A DNA stretch of 64,000 nt from Citrobacter amalonaticus (GCF_018252635.1 NZ_JAGTXM010000002.1:1010962-1074961), one strand, 5' to 3'. Counted from the first letter of the stretch, positions 1 to 14,284 are shown. Notes: a model not told the origin generated them from the letters alone. A program made the numbers and translations.

Positions 1-1823
1 CCGCCCACTTCCGTCCACGCCAGACCGGTCACCTGACCCACGCGGTTTTCATTGTCCGCGCGACCATAGTCAAAACGCTGTACGCCCAGGTAGTCATGCA
101 GGTTATCGCCATTGATCACAATATGTTTCAGCGATTTATCCAGCAGCAACTGCTTAACCGCTTTACGGCACAGTTTGGAGATTTCACGTTCCAGACTGCG
201 CACGCCAGCTTCACGAGTGTAGTAACGAATGATGCCGATAATGGCGCTGTCGTCGACCGTCAGCTCACCTTTCTTCAGTGCGTTACGCTCAATCTGCTTC
301 GGCAGCAGGTGCTGTTTCGCAATGTTCAGCTTTTCATCTTCGGTATACCCGGACAGACGGATCACTTCCATACGATCCAGCAGTGGTGCTGGAATGTTCA
401 TGGAGTTGGAGGTCGCGACAAACATGACGTCGCTGAGATCGTAGTCCACTTCCAGGTAGTGATCGCTGAACGCCACGTTCTGCTCAGGATCCAGCACCTC
501 AAGCAGTGCGGATGCAGGATCGCCACGCATATCAGAAGACATTTTGTCGATCTCATCGAGCAGGAACAGCGGGTTTTTAACGCCCACTTTCGCCATTTTC
601 TGGATCAGTTTACCCGGCATAGAGCCGATGTACGTCCGACGGTGACCGCGAATTTCCGCTTCATCACGCACGCCGCCCAGCGCCATGCGGATGTATTTGC
701 GCCCGGTCGCTTTGGCGATGGACTGGCCGAGAGAGGTTTTACCCACCCCCGGTGGTCCCACCAGGCACAGGATCGGTCCCTTGATTTTGTTCACACGGCT
801 TTGTACCGCGAGATACTCAAGGATACGGTCTTTCACACGCTCCAGACCATAATGGTCGGTATCAAGGATTTCCTGCGCCTGACGCAGGTCTTTTTTGACC
901 TTGCTACGCGCATTCCACGGCACCTGTACCATCCAGTCGATGTAGCCCCGAACCACGGTCGCTTCCGCCGACATCGGAGACATCATTTTCAGCTTCTGCA
1001 GTTCAGCTTCCGCTTTCTCTTTCGCCTCTTTCGGCATTTTTGCCGCGTCGATCTTACGTTTCAGCGCTTCGTTTTCATCCGGCGCGTCGTCCATTTCGCC
1101 GAGTTCTTTCTGAATCGCCTTCATCTGCTCATTCAGATAATACTCACGCTGAGATTTCTCCATCTGCTTTTTCACGCGGTTGCGAATGCGCTTCTCAACC
1201 TGCAGCAGATCGATTTCAGACTCCATCATCGCCATCAGATACTCCAGACGCTCATTCACGTCTGACATCTCCAGCACGGACTGCTTATCCGCCAGCTTCA
1301 GCGGCATATGGGCCGCGATGGTGTCAGCCAGGCGCGCCGGATCGTCGATGCTATTGAGCGACGTCAGCACTTCTGGTGGGATTTTCTTGTTCAGCTTGAT
1401 GTAGCCTTCGAACTGGCTGATCGCCGTGCGTACCAGCACTTCCTGTTCGCGCTCGTCAATAGCAGGCGAATCAAGGTACTCCGCTTTCGCAGAGAAGTGT
1501 TCGCCGTTATCAGACAGCGCAGAAATACGCGCACGCTGCAATCCTTCGACCAGCACTTTAACGGTGCCGTCAGGCAGTTTCAGCATCTGCAAAATAGAGG
1601 CCACGGTTCCGACGGTGAAAAGATCGTTTACACCCGGCTCATCCGTTGATGCTTCTTTCTGGGCGACCAGCATAATTTTTTTATCATGGTCCATAGCCGC
1701 TTCCAGACAACGGATAGATTTTTCCCGCCCTACAAACAAGGGTATGACCATGTGCGGATAAACCACCACATCGCGCAACGGCAATACGGGGATTTCAATG
1801 CGTTCAGAACGCTCAGGATTCAT
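1..1823 (-). CDS. lon: Lon ATP-dependent protease (3' end beyond window)
   Basis: Lon is the cytosolic AAA+ serine protease that degrades misfolded and regulatory proteins. The start is the ATG at 1821-1823, giving an N-terminus reading MNPERSERIEIPVLPLRD, the usual Lon start. About 607 of the roughly 784 residues expected are present: the N-terminal substrate domain, the coiled-coil linker and the AAA+ core with Walker A GPPGVGKT near 735-759. The proteolytic domain with the Ser-Lys dyad lies mostly outside the window, so activity cannot be judged. It lies downstream of clpX in the same direction, but a terminator and its own heat-shock-like promoter separate them. No stop codon was seen in the frame where I checked it. 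Confidence 0.97.
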   Translation of the reverse strand, partial: MNPERSERIEIPVLPLRDVVVYPHMVIPLFVGREKSIRCLEAAMDHDKKIMLVAQKEASTDEPGVNDLFTVGTVASILQMLKLPDGTVKVLVEGLQRARISALSDNGEHFSAKAEYLDSPAIDEREQEVLVRTAISQFEGYIKLNKKIPPEVLTSLNSIDDPARLADTIAAHMPLKLADKQSVLEMSDVNERLEYLMAMMESEIDLLQVEKRIRNRVKKQMEKSQREYYLNEQMKAIQKELGEMDDAPDENEALKRKIDAAKMPKEAKEKAEAELQKLKMMSPMSAEATVVRGYIDWMVQVPWNARSKVKKDLRQAQEILDTDHYGLERVKDRILEYLAVQSRVNKIKGPILCLVGPPGVGKTSLGQSIAKATGRKYIRMALGGVRDEAEIRGHRRTYIGSMPGKLIQKMAKVGVKNPLFLLDEIDKMSSDMRGDPASALLEVLDPEQNVAFSDHYLEVDYDLSDVMFVATSNSMNIPAPLLDRMEVIRLSGYTEDEKLNIAKQHLLPKQIERNALKKGELTVDDSAIIGIIRYYTREAGVRSLEREISKLCRKAVKQLLLDKSLKHIVINGDNLHDYLGVQRFDYGRADNENRVGQVTGLAWTEVG

Positions 1824-1905
1824 AGAGCTCTCTCTTAGTTTAGTGTCCGCCAGGTAATCAGATGACATAGCTGTGCTTCACGCCACCTTTAACATGTATG
1901 TCAGT

Positions 1906-1934
1906 ATATGGGGATGTTTCCCACACATTCAACG
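1906..1934 (-). promoter_or_regulatory. Sigma-32-type promoter of lon
   Basis: On the minus strand, GTTGAA (rev. comp. around 1928-1933) is followed at heat-shock spacing by CCCCATAT (1906-1913), then about 80 bases to the lon ATG. This matches the sigma-32 pattern (CTTGAA, then CCCCAT-T) and the known heat-shock control of lon in E. coli. The assignment is from pattern and position only. Confidence 0.75.
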
Positions 1935-1952
1935 CCATGATTACGGAAAAAT

Positions 1953-1979
1953 AAAAGGGGAGATAAAATCCCCCCTTTT
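1953..1979 (-). terminator. Rho-independent terminator after clpX
   Basis: On the minus strand an A-rich stretch leads into GGGGGG, an AT-rich loop, then CCCC and TTTTATTTTT. This is a short GC stem with a T-tract, 28 bases past the clpX stop. It separates clpPX transcription from lon. Confidence 0.7.
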
Positions 1980-2007
1980 TGATTAACTGATTGTAAGCGC
2001 TGGCTAA

Positions 2008-3282
2008 TTATTCACCAGATGCCTGCTGAGCTTCCGGCTTGCCGTAAATCAGCAATGGCTTGCTCTGGCCGCCGATCACCGACTCATCAATCACCACTTT
2101 TTCGACGTCTTCCATCGAAGGCAGATCGTACATGGTATCCAGCAGCGCGGCTTCAACGATGGAACGCAGACCACGGGCACCGGTTTTACGCGCCATCGCT
2201 TTGCGGGCAATCGCATCCAGCGCTTCGTCGCGGAATTCCAGGTCAACGCCTTCCAGATTAAACAGCGCCTGATACTGCTTGGTCAGCGCGTTTTTCGGCT
2301 CTTTCAGGATCTGGATCAGCGCCTCTTCACTGAGTTCGCTCAGCGTCGCCACAACCGGCAGACGACCAATGAACTCAGGAATCAGACCAAACTTGATCAA
2401 ATCTTCCGGTTCAACCTGCGAAAGCAGTTCGCCTTCGCTGGCTTTGTCGGATTTTGCTTTCACCGTCGCGCCAAAACCAATACCGGAGCCGGTTTCAACA
2501 CGATTGGCGATCACTTTATCCAGGCCGGCAAATGCACCGCCACAGATGAACAGGATCTTAGAGGTATCTACCTGCAAGAATTCCTGCTGCGGATGCTTAC
2601 GTCCCCCCTGCGGTGGAACGGCAGCAACCGTTCCTTCGATCAGTTTCAGAAGCGCCTGCTGAACGCCTTCGCCAGAAACATCACGGGTGATGGACGGGTT
2701 GTCAGACTTACGGGAAATCTTGTCGATTTCATCGATATAGACGATACCACGCTGCGCTTTCTGCACATCGTAGTCGCACTTCTGCAACAGTTTTTGAATG
2801 ATGTTCTCAACGTCTTCGCCCACGTAACCTGCTTCGGTCAACGTGGTGGCATCCGCCATCGTAAACGGAACGTCCAGCAGGCGCGCCAGTGTTTCCGCCA
2901 ACAACGTTTTACCGGAACCGGTCGGCCCGATCAGCAGAATGTTACTTTTACCTAACTCGACGCCATTGCTGGTATCGCCGTTACGCAGACGTTTGTAGTG
3001 GTTGTATACCGCGACCGCCAGCACTTTCTTCGCCTGTTCCTGACCAATGACGTAATCGTCAAGGTGGTTACGGATTTCATGTGGCGTCGGCAGCGCACTG
3101 CGCTCACGATGTGGTGCAACTTCCTTAATCTCTTCGCGAATGATGTCGTTACACAGATCGACACATTCATCGCAGATATACACGGATGGACCGGCAATGA
3201 GCTTACGCACTTCATGCTGGCTTTTGCCGCAAAAAGAGCAGTACAACAATTTGCCCGAGCCATCTTTGCGTTTATCTGTCAT
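2008..3282 (-). CDS. clpX: ClpX, AAA+ unfoldase subunit of ClpXP
   Basis: ClpX recognises tagged substrates, unfolds them with ATP and threads them into ClpP. The 424-residue product has the standard length. It shows an N-terminal zinc-binding domain (Cys15, Cys18, Cys37, Cys40), Walker A GPTGSGKT near residues 120-127, a GYVG pore loop near 153, an RKH loop (GGRKHP), Walker B IDEIDK, and the IGF tripeptide in GSGIGFGA that docks on ClpP. It lies 126 bases downstream of clpP in the same direction, with a hairpin between them. The start ATG at 3280-3282 gives the canonical [12 protein letters not shown]-terminus. Confidence 0.98.
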   Translation of the reverse strand: MTDKRKDGSGKLLYCSFCGKSQHEVRKLIAGPSVYICDECVDLCNDIIREEIKEVAPHRERSALPTPHEIRNHLDDYVIGQEQAKKVLAVAVYNHYKRLRNGDTSNGVELGKSNILLIGPTGSGKTLLAETLARLLDVPFTMADATTLTEAGYVGEDVENIIQKLLQKCDYDVQKAQRGIVYIDEIDKISRKSDNPSITRDVSGEGVQQALLKLIEGTVAAVPPQGGRKHPQQEFLQVDTSKILFICGGAFAGLDKVIANRVETGSGIGFGATVKAKSDKASEGELLSQVEPEDLIKFGLIPEFIGRLPVVATLSELSEEALIQILKEPKNALTKQYQALFNLEGVDLEFRDEALDAIARKAMARKTGARGLRSIVEAALLDTMYDLPSMEDVEKVVIDESVIGGQSKPLLIYGKPEAQQASGE

Positions 3283-3341
3283 GAGTTAAAACCTCTTCTT
3301 TGTTCTTTGTGCCGCACACGACGACGCAAATGCCATTCTCA

Positions 3342-3401
3342 GGCGCAACTCGCTTTGTCGCGTTGTGCCGCCCCTGGTAAGTATAGCGGCAGAGTTGCGC
3401 C
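3342..3401 (-). repeat. Nested hairpin between clpP and clpX
   Basis: Outer arms GGCGCAACTC (3342-3351) and GAGTTGCGCC (3392-3401) are a perfect 10-base inverted repeat. An inner pair TGCCGC (3366-3371) and GCGGCA (3386-3391) lies inside it. It falls in the clpP-clpX spacer and has no T-tract on the minus strand. It could be an mRNA-processing or partial-attenuation element tuning the clpX:clpP ratio. That role is an inference. Confidence 0.6.
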
Positions 3402-3408
3402 CCGGGCA

Positions 3409-4032
3409 TCAATTACGATGGGTCAAAATCGAGTCGACTAAGCCATACTCAACTGCCTCAGCGGCAGAGAGGAAGCGATCGCGCTCAGTATCACGCTCAA
3501 TCTGTTCAAGAGATTGACCCGTATGGTGTGCCATAAGTTCGTTCATGCGCCCTTTAACTTTCAGGATTTCACGGGCGTGAATCTCAATATCTGTCGCCTG
3601 ACCCTGGTAGCCGCCTAACGGCTGGTGAATCATCACGCGGGAGTTCGGCAAGCAGAAACGTTTACCTTTCGCCCCAGCGGTCAGCAAGAACGCGCCCATT
3701 GAGGCCGCCTGGCCCATACAGATGGTGCTGACATCTGGCTTAATAAACTGCATGGTGTCATAAATCGACATACCTGCGGTGATTACGCCGCCCGGTGAGT
3801 TAATGTACAGGTAGATATCTTTTTCCGGGTTTTCCGCTTCCAGGAACAGCATCTGCGCCACGATCAGGTTAGCCATATGATCTTCGACCTGGCCGGTCAG
3901 AAAAATGACACGTTCCTTAAGTAGACGAGAGTAGATATCAAAAGAGCGCTCACCACGTGAGGTCTGTTCAATGACCATCGGCACCAGCGCCATATGGGGT
4001 GCAAAGTTATCTCGTTCGCCGCTGTATGACAT
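3409..4032 (-). CDS. clpP: ClpP, serine peptidase subunit of Clp proteases
   Basis: ClpP forms the 14-subunit peptidase chamber used by ClpX and ClpA. The 207-residue length equals the E. coli precursor. The catalytic triad is visible: Ser111 in GQAASMGAF, His136 in IHQPLGG and Asp185 in ERDTERDRF. The first 14 residues, ending HM before ALVPMV, match the self-removed propeptide. It is the first gene of clpP-clpX on the minus strand, with a heat-shock-like promoter at 4112-4142. A good AGGAGACGG-type ribosome site precedes the ATG. Confidence 0.98.
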   Translation of the reverse strand: MSYSGERDNFAPHMALVPMVIEQTSRGERSFDIYSRLLKERVIFLTGQVEDHMANLIVAQMLFLEAENPEKDIYLYINSPGGVITAGMSIYDTMQFIKPDVSTICMGQAASMGAFLLTAGAKGKRFCLPNSRVMIHQPLGGYQGQATDIEIHAREILKVKGRMNELMAHHTGQSLEQIERDTERDRFLSAAEAVEYGLVDSILTHRN

Positions 4033-4111
4033 TTCCGTCTCCTGGATAAAAAATGAAAAAACCTGCTGTACCGATTGTAACCTTATGGACGGATTATCAG
4101 CTAGTCCCTCT

Positions 4112-4142
4112 GTTATGGGTACGGCATCGCCTTAATTCAAGC
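4112..4142 (-). promoter_or_regulatory. Sigma-32-type promoter of clpP
   Basis: On the minus strand CTTGAA (rev. comp. 4136-4141) is followed at heat-shock spacing by CCCATAAC (4112-4119), about 80 bases before the clpP ATG. This fits the known heat-shock expression of clpP in E. coli. It is called from pattern and position. Confidence 0.7.
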
Positions 4143-4213
4143 ATAACAATCTTTTGCTTTAACGCTAACACCGAAAAACGCTTTTTCGCACGCTTCCATG
4201 CAAAAGTCATGAC

Positions 4214-4247
4214 AAAAAAAAGACCCGCCACCTGAGGGGGACGGGCC
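4214..4247 (-). terminator. Rho-independent terminator after tig
   Basis: On the minus strand GGCCCG and CGGGTC form a stem (one G-T pair) around a C-rich/AGG loop, followed by TTTTTTTT. It lies about 30 bases beyond the tig stop. Confidence 0.85.
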
Positions 4248-4277
4248 TTTGTGCGAAATTCGCGCGCTTAAGCGGAA

Positions 4278-5585
<1,308 letters not shown>

Positions 5586-5720
5586 TCAAAAAATCACAGT
5601 GCTCGGTCAACTCTACTCCGCAAGCACAGATTATTAGCTTCGCGGAACCGGGATGTTCTCTTAATCAATCACATTCCCTGTCGTCAGAATCATCCCGAAG
5701 ACATTCAAATAAGACGCGGC

Positions 5721-5749
5721 ATTATAGCGGCATCACTTTTATGAGTCGA
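5721..5749 (-). promoter_or_regulatory. Probable sigma-70 promoter of tig
   Basis: On the minus strand TCGACT (rev. comp. 5744-5749), a 17-base spacer and TATAAT (rev. comp. 5721-5726) lie upstream of tig, implying a leader of about 140 bases. The rest of the 5577-5917 gap holds this leader and the bolA terminator; I see no gene in it. Confidence 0.55.
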
Positions 5750-5842
5750 GAACGGTTATTGCGCGTTGCTGCGGCATTTTTCACAATTCCCGGCTATTGT
5801 TGCCCTGAAAAGGCTTTGACCTGCGCAAAATTAAGACAAAAC

Positions 5843-5864
5843 AAAACGGCCCGCAGGCCGTTTT
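5843..5864 (-). terminator. Terminator after bolA
   Basis: AAAACGGCC and GGCCGTTTT form a perfect stem, followed on the minus strand by GTTTTGTTTTG. It lies about 55 bases past the bolA stop. Confidence 0.75.
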
Positions 5865-5917
5865 CACATAATCTTTAGCAACATACTGGAAAAGCGCCAG
5901 CGGTTGCAAATACGTTT

Positions 5918-6235
5918 TTAGGCGATGCTTCCCGCACCACGACATGGCGGTGACGCAAAGATCGTATCCTGCAACCCTTCCCACTCTTTAATGGTATAGG
6001 TATGCAGCGCCAGCGCATGGACCGTTGAGGACAGTTCTGCGGTTAACGTACCGTAGATCATCCGATGACGATTTAAAAAACGCTCGCCGGTAAAGCGATC
6101 GCTTACCAGAACGACTTTAAAGTGGCTTTCTGAACCAGCCGGGACATTATGACGATAGCTTTCATCCACGACCTCGAGGAACACGGGTTGGAACGCTGCC
6201 CTTAATTTTTCTTCTATTTGCTCACGTATCATCAT
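5918..6235 (-). CDS. bolA: BolA, stress-response morphology regulator
   Basis: BolA is a small class II KH-fold protein that partners monothiol glutaredoxins and affects cell shape and biofilm genes in stationary phase. The 105-residue product starting [11 protein letters not shown] equals the E. coli length. It contains the conserved [15 protein letters not shown] and [15 protein letters not shown] segments, with the conserved Cys in SPPCRGAG near the C-terminus. I chose the ATG at 6233-6235 because GAGGAGATAT sits directly upstream; a longer frame upstream of it has no support. Upstream lies a gearbox-like -10 element. Confidence 0.96.
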   Translation of the reverse strand: MMIREQIEEKLRAAFQPVFLEVVDESYRHNVPAGSESHFKVVLVSDRFTGERFLNRHRMIYGTLTAELSSTVHALALHTYTIKEWEGLQDTIFASPPCRGAGSIA

Positions 6236-6281
6236 GATATATCTCCTCAAACGGCGCTGAGATGTCACCCATCTCTTTAAA

Positions 6282-6290
6282 TATTAGCCG
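6282..6290 (-). promoter_or_regulatory. Gearbox-like -10 of the bolA promoter
   Basis: CGGCTAATA on the minus strand, about 50 bases before the bolA ATG, resembles the gearbox -10 (CGGCnAGTA) known for the E. coli growth-rate-inverse bolA1 promoter. One or two positions differ. The 6236-6542 gap between bolA and yajG otherwise holds only divergent promoter DNA. Confidence 0.45.
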
Positions 6291-6542
6291 CTTTTACCGG
6301 TTCCATTACACCATTACAACAAAAATTTAGCCTTCGTCTGATTTTCGCCGCCAGGGCGATGAAGTTTACTGATTAAACCCGCTGGGTGATGGCATAAATA
6401 CCAGATTTGATCTCTATAAACGCATTATTCGGACAACATAATGAATTTACATGCGTTACCCACTTCCCCTCGCCGTTGGCGATGTTATGATGGCGGGAAT
6501 TATTCTCTATCCATATGATTAAGAGTTACTGAGAGCACGAAC

Positions 6543-7121
6543 ATGTTAAAAAAAATCCTCTTCCCGTTAATCGCGCTTTTCATGCTGGCAGGCTGTGCGA
6601 CACCGCCAACCACGATTGACGTTTCGCCTAAAATCACGCTTCCACAGCAGGATCCGAGCCTGATGGGCGTGACCGTTAGTATTAATGGTGCCGATCAGCG
6701 TCCGGACCAGGCGCTGGCGAAAGTGACCCGCGACAATCAACTGGTAACACTGACCGCCTCCCGCGATCTGCGTTTCCTGTTACAAGAAGTACTGGAAAAA
6801 CAGATGACCTCGCGCGGCTATATGGTCGGTCCGAACGGTGCGGTGAACCTGCAAATCATCGTCAGTCAGCTGTATGCTGATGTGTCTCAGGGCAACGTTC
6901 GCTATAACATCGCCACCAAAGCTGATATCGCGATCATCGCGACGGCAGCCAACGGCAACAAGATGACCAAAAACTACCGTGCCAGCTACACGGTTGAAGG
7001 TGCGTTCCAGGCGACCAACAAGAATATCGCCAACGCGGTTAACAGCGTGCTGACCGATACTATTGCTGATATGTCTCAGGACACCAGCGTCCACGATTTC
7101 ATCAAACAGAACGCTCGATAA
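6543..7121 (+). CDS. yajG: YajG family lipoprotein
   Basis: A 192-residue predicted outer-membrane-type lipoprotein of unknown function. The N-terminus MLKKILFPLIALFMLAGC is a signal peptide with lipobox LAGC, so Cys18 would be lipidated. Ala at +2 does not give an inner-membrane retention signal. The rest is a conserved soluble domain (YajG family, recognised from the E. coli homologue). It is the first gene of yajG-ampG, 47 bases apart, which suggests a shared transcript and a possible link to envelope maintenance, as an inference. Confidence 0.93.
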   Translation: MLKKILFPLIALFMLAGCATPPTTIDVSPKITLPQQDPSLMGVTVSINGADQRPDQALAKVTRDNQLVTLTASRDLRFLLQEVLEKQMTSRGYMVGPNGAVNLQIIVSQLYADVSQGNVRYNIATKADIAIIATAANGNKMTKNYRASYTVEGAFQATNKNIANAVNSVLTDTIADMSQDTSVHDFIKQNAR

Positions 7122-7168
7122 ATTCAGCCCCCTGACCCGGCACCGCGCCGGGTCAGCTTTATATGCCC

Positions 7169-8644
7169 ATGCCCAGTCATTACTTTCGCATTTTTCAGCA
7201 ACCTAAATCAGCTATTCTGCTGATGTTGGGTTTTGCCTCCGGCCTACCGCTCGCGCTGACCTCCGGTACGCTTCAGGCGTGGATGACGGTCGAGAATATC
7301 GATCTGAAAACCATCGGTTTCTTTTCGTTGGTCGGTCAGGCCTACGTCTTTAAGTTTCTCTGGTCCCCGGTCATGGACCGCTACACACCGCCCTTTTTAG
7401 GTCGTCGTCGTGGCTGGTTGCTGACCACCCAATGTCTGTTGTTATTATCTATTGCGGCGATGGGTTTTCTGGAGCCGGGTAGCCAGTTGCGCTGGATGGC
7501 GGCGCTGGCAGTGGTGATTGCTTTTTGTTCGGCGTCGCAGGATATCGTGTTTGATGCCTGGAAAACGGATGTCTTAGCCGCTGAAGAACGCGGGACCGGT
7601 GCGGCAATCAGCGTGCTCGGCTATCGTCTCGGGATGTTAGTGTCCGGCGGGCTGGCGTTGTGGCTGGCCGATCGCTGGCTCGGCTGGCAGGGCATGTACT
7701 GGCTGATGGCGGCGTTGCTGATCCCCTGCATTATTTCTACCCTGCTCGCCCCCGAACCGACCGACACCATCCCGGTACCGAAAACGCTGGAACAGGCGGT
7801 AGCCGCCCCACTGCGTGATTTCTTCGGTCGCAACAACGCCTGGCTGATTTTGCTGCTCATCATCCTTTATAAGCTGGGCGATGCCTTCGCCATGAGCCTG
7901 ACCACCACCTTTTTGATTCGTGGCGTGGGCTTTGACGCTGGTGAAGTGGGCGTCGTCAATAAGACGCTGGGACTGATCGCCACCATTATTGGCGCGCTGT
8001 ACGGCGGGGTCCTGATGCAGCGGCTGACGCTGTTTCGCGCCTTATTCATTTTCGGCATTCTGCAGGGCGTCTCCAACGCCGGTTACTGGCTCCTTTCGGT
8101 GACGGACAAACATATGTTCAGCATGGCTGCTGCGGTGTTTTTCGAAAACCTGTGTGGAGGAATGGGCACGTCGGCCTTTGTCGCGTTGCTGATGACGCTG
8201 TGTAATAAGTCGTTTTCCGCCACTCAGTTCGCTCTGCTGTCGGCACTGTCTGCCGTCGGGCGCGTCTATGTCGGCCCGGTTGCCGGTTGGTTTGTCGAAG
8301 CGCACGGCTGGTCGACGTTTTATCTTTTCTCCGTCGTGGCCGCCGTTCCGGGTCTGATATTGCTGTTAGTGTGTCGGCAAACGCTGGAGTACACGCGACA
8401 GAGTGAAAGTTTCCTGCCGCGAACAGAATTCCGTTCGGCCTACAGTCTGGCGTTATGGATTTTGATGGCAGGATGCGCGTTGCTTGCCGTCTGGCTGCTG
8501 CTGCTGTCAATGAACGCAATGGACTTTACTCACTTCTCCTTCCTCGCCGGACTGCTGGAAGTCGCGGTAACGGTCGCCATTTTTGGCATCGTGTTTGGTG
8601 GATTACTCGACTATCTGGCGCTGCGCAAAACGCGACTGGTGTAA
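7169..8644 (+). CDS. ampG: AmpG muropeptide permease
   Basis: AmpG imports anhydro-muropeptides (GlcNAc-anhMurNAc peptides) through the inner membrane for cell-wall recycling; in species with inducible AmpC it supplies the inducing signal. The sequence is a major-facilitator-type carrier of 491 residues with about 14 hydrophobic segments. Start IFQQPKSAILLMLGFASGLP, internal FSLVGQAYVFKFLWSP and GRRRGW loop match E. coli AmpG. Two ATGs lie six bases apart (7163 and 7169). I prefer 7169 because it aligns with the E. coli start and gives exactly 491 residues. Neither has a strong ribosome site. No ampR-ampC pair is in this window. Confidence 0.96.
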   Translation: MPSHYFRIFQQPKSAILLMLGFASGLPLALTSGTLQAWMTVENIDLKTIGFFSLVGQAYVFKFLWSPVMDRYTPPFLGRRRGWLLTTQCLLLLSIAAMGFLEPGSQLRWMAALAVVIAFCSASQDIVFDAWKTDVLAAEERGTGAAISVLGYRLGMLVSGGLALWLADRWLGWQGMYWLMAALLIPCIISTLLAPEPTDTIPVPKTLEQAVAAPLRDFFGRNNAWLILLLIILYKLGDAFAMSLTTTFLIRGVGFDAGEVGVVNKTLGLIATIIGALYGGVLMQRLTLFRALFIFGILQGVSNAGYWLLSVTDKHMFSMAAAVFFENLCGGMGTSAFVALLMTLCNKSFSATQFALLSALSAVGRVYVGPVAGWFVEAHGWSTFYLFSVVAAVPGLILLLVCRQTLEYTRQSESFLPRTEFRSAYSLALWILMAGCALLAVWLLLLSMNAMDFTHFSFLAGLLEVAVTVAIFGIVFGGLLDYLALRKTRLV

Positions 8645-8652
8645 GCGCCCCT

Positions 8653-8699
8653 TTATTTAGCCGTTGTAATCACCCTGCGTAATTATATCGGCTAAATAA
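8653..8699. repeat. 11-base inverted repeat after ampG
   Basis: TTATTTAGCCG (8653-8663) and CGGCTAAATAA (8689-8699) are perfect inverted repeats with a 25-base loop, starting 9 bases past the ampG stop. There is no T-run after the stem, so it may be a 3' stabiliser, a processing site or a protein-binding site rather than a classic terminator. Confidence 0.5.
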
Positions 8700-8849
8700 G
8701 CAGCAACTGAAAAAAATAATATTTGTTGTTTTGTGCGCAATAGAATCTGGAAATTATTGACGCCTTTTATAGGTTTTATTTTCCTTACTCGATTCAGCCT
8801 GAACATATTTATTTTTTGTATTTTATTTGTCTTTTTATTGATAATCATT

Positions 8850-8859
8850 TGTTAATTAA
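8850..8859 (+). promoter_or_regulatory. Candidate ArcA box (and adjoining Fur-like box) upstream of cyo
   Basis: TGTTAATTAA fits the ArcA-P consensus (A/T)GTTAATTA(A/T) exactly. ArcA is the known anaerobic repressor of cyo in E. coli. Just upstream, GATAATCATT (8840-8849) is half of a Fur consensus; by hand about 14 of 19 positions fit, so this is weak. Both lie about 200 bases before the -10 at 9047. The 8645-9101 gap otherwise is AT-rich control DNA without a gene. Confidence 0.4.
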
Positions 8860-9023
8860 TTGTTTTATTTTTGCATTGGTTATACCAATTGCCCTCCCAT
8901 CACCTCCCTGGAGTCTCCTTTCGTTATAACGTGATGTTGCAACAGGTTCTTAATGCTGAGACGACATATCTTGCAACATATGTGACACGGGCGGCAGAAC
9001 CCGGTAACACAGATCCAATGATG

Positions 9024-9052
9024 TTTACAGTAATGTAACCTTCCCGTAAAAT
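9024..9052 (+). promoter_or_regulatory. Sigma-70 promoter of cyoABCDE
   Basis: TTTACA (9024-9029), a 17-base spacer and TAAAAT (9047-9052) lie 50 bases before the cyoA ATG. Each hexamer differs from consensus at one position. This fits the single cyo operon promoter. Confidence 0.7.
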
Positions 9053-9101
9053 GCCCACACACTTTAAACGCCACCAGGTCCCGTGGAATTGAGGTCGTTA
9101 A

Positions 9102-12994
<3,893 letters not shown>

Positions 12995-13005
12995 GAGCGG
13001 CGGTT

Positions 13006-13896
13006 ATGATGTTTAAGCAATACCTGCAAGTAACGAAACCAGGCATCATCTTTGGCAACCTGATCTCGGTGATCGGGGGATTCCTGCTGGCCTCCAAGGG
13101 CAGCATCGACTACCCCCTGTTCATCTACACGTTGGTCGGAGTGTCACTGGTTGTGGCGTCGGGTTGTGTATTTAACAACTACATCGACAGGGATATCGAC
13201 AGGAAGATGGAAAGGACCAAAAACCGGGTGCTGGTTAAGGGACTGATCTCTCCTGGCGTCTCGCTGGTATACGCCACCCTGCTGGGTATTGCTGGCTTCA
13301 TGCTGCTGTGGTTTGGCGCGAACCCTCTGGCCTGCTGGCTGGGAGTGATGGGCTTTGTGGTTTATGTGGGCGTTTACAGCCTGTATATGAAACGCCACTC
13401 GGTCTACGGGACGCTGATCGGCTCGCTCTCCGGCGCCGCGCCGCCGGTAATCGGCTACTGCGCAGTAACCGGTGAGTTCGACAGCGGTGCGCTGATTCTG
13501 CTGGCGATTTTCAGCCTATGGCAGATGCCGCACTCGTATGCCATCGCGATTTTCCGCTTTAAGGATTATCAGGCGGCTAACATCCCGGTTCTGCCGGTGG
13601 TGAAAGGCATCTCAGTCGCTAAAAACCACATCACGCTGTACATCATCGCGTTTGCTATCGCAACGCTGATGCTCTCTCTGGGCGGCTATGCCGGATATAA
13701 ATATCTGGTGGTTGCGGCAGCGGTGAGCGTCTGGTGGTTAGGCATGGCGCTGCGCGGTTATAAAGTAGAAGATGACAGAGTCTGGGCGCGCAAACTGTTC
13801 GGCTTCTCCATCATCGCCATTACTGCGCTCTCCGTGATGATGTCCGTCGACTTTATGGTGCCGGATTCACATAATCTGCTGACCTACGTCTGGTAA
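13006..13896 (+). CDS. cyoE: Protohaem IX farnesyltransferase (haem O synthase)
   Basis: CyoE attaches a farnesyl group to haem B to make haem O, the cofactor of CyoB. It is an integral-membrane UbiA-type prenyltransferase. The 296 residues match E. coli. The first Asp-rich motif is [19 protein letters not shown] and the second region is [19 protein letters not shown]. The start ATG at 13006 gives [14 protein letters not shown]; a longer frame overlapping cyoD is rejected. It is last in the operon and is followed by a terminator. Confidence 0.98.
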   Translation: MMFKQYLQVTKPGIIFGNLISVIGGFLLASKGSIDYPLFIYTLVGVSLVVASGCVFNNYIDRDIDRKMERTKNRVLVKGLISPGVSLVYATLLGIAGFMLLWFGANPLACWLGVMGFVVYVGVYSLYMKRHSVYGTLIGSLSGAAPPVIGYCAVTGEFDSGALILLAIFSLWQMPHSYAIAIFRFKDYQAANIPVLPVVKGISVAKNHITLYIIAFAIATLMLSLGGYAGYKYLVVAAAVSVWWLGMALRGYKVEDDRVWARKLFGFSIIAITALSVMMSVDFMVPDSHNLLTYVW

Positions 13897-13910
13897 GTTC
13901 ATCATCATTT

Positions 13911-13937
13911 AAAAAGGGCGCTCCAGCGCCCTTTTTA
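13911..13937 (+). terminator. Terminator of the cyo operon
   Basis: AAAAAGGGCGCT and AGCGCCCTTTTT form a perfect stem with a tiny loop and a T-run, 15 bases past cyoE. The A-run on the other side lets it also act on the convergent minus-strand pair. Confidence 0.9.
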
Positions 13938-13954
13938 TTTAGTAAAAATATTAT

Positions 13955-14284
13955 TCAGTCATAGAGCCATTTCCCCGCCTCCGCTGATTCCGCAAACATC
14001 CTTACGGTTAAAGGCAAGCGTGTTGCCTCTACGTCTGCTCTTTTGGCTTTGAACCAGCGTGTCAGAAGTGGTGTATTTTGCCAAGGGAAATAAGATCGCC
14101 AGTTAACACAAGATAAATCAACATTGAATTCCTTCTCGTACCGGTCTAAAGCGCTGTGAAGGTCATCACCGGGAGCATCAAACAAATCTGAGTCAAGCTC
14201 TAGAGGGATCTCTTTCCAGTCATCATCCAATTCACTCGAAATCTCATCCCTGAACATCTCAAGAACATCGTTAGTTATCGTCAT
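13955..14284 (-). CDS. DUF1493-like small acidic protein
   Basis: A 109-residue acidic protein of unknown function. The start is taken as the ATG at 14282-14284, which forms TAATG with the upstream gene's stop. An alternative ATG at 14297-14299 lacks a ribosome site. The body (DDLHSALDRYEKEFNVDLS, then WRSYFPW) and length resemble the DUF1493 family of Salmonella and relatives, as recalled and not searched. The N-terminal 40 residues are rich in Asp and Glu. Translational coupling to its basic neighbour suggests the two proteins work together. The pair is AT-richer than the flanking genes and sits between cyoE and yajR, which are adjacent in E. coli. Confidence 0.75.
   Translation of the reverse strand: MTITNDVLEMFRDEISSELDDDWKEIPLELDSDLFDAPGDDLHSALDRYEKEFNVDLSCVNWRSYFPWQNTPLLTRWFKAKRADVEATRLPLTVRMFAESAEAGKWLYD

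Noticed and set aside
96-1265. Long plus-strand reading frame inside lon
   Set aside because: It lies antisense to the intact Lon frame; the composition (Phe/His/Arg-rich) is typical of an antisense shadow and no ribosome site supports it.
5781-5984. Minus-strand 67-residue frame past and overlapping the bolA end
   Set aside because: It overlaps the bolA 3' end, crosses the bolA terminator and resembles nothing known.
8657-8848. Minus-strand 63-residue frame in the ampG-cyoA gap
   Set aside because: AT-rich, crosses an inverted repeat, no ribosome site, and lies in cyo control DNA.
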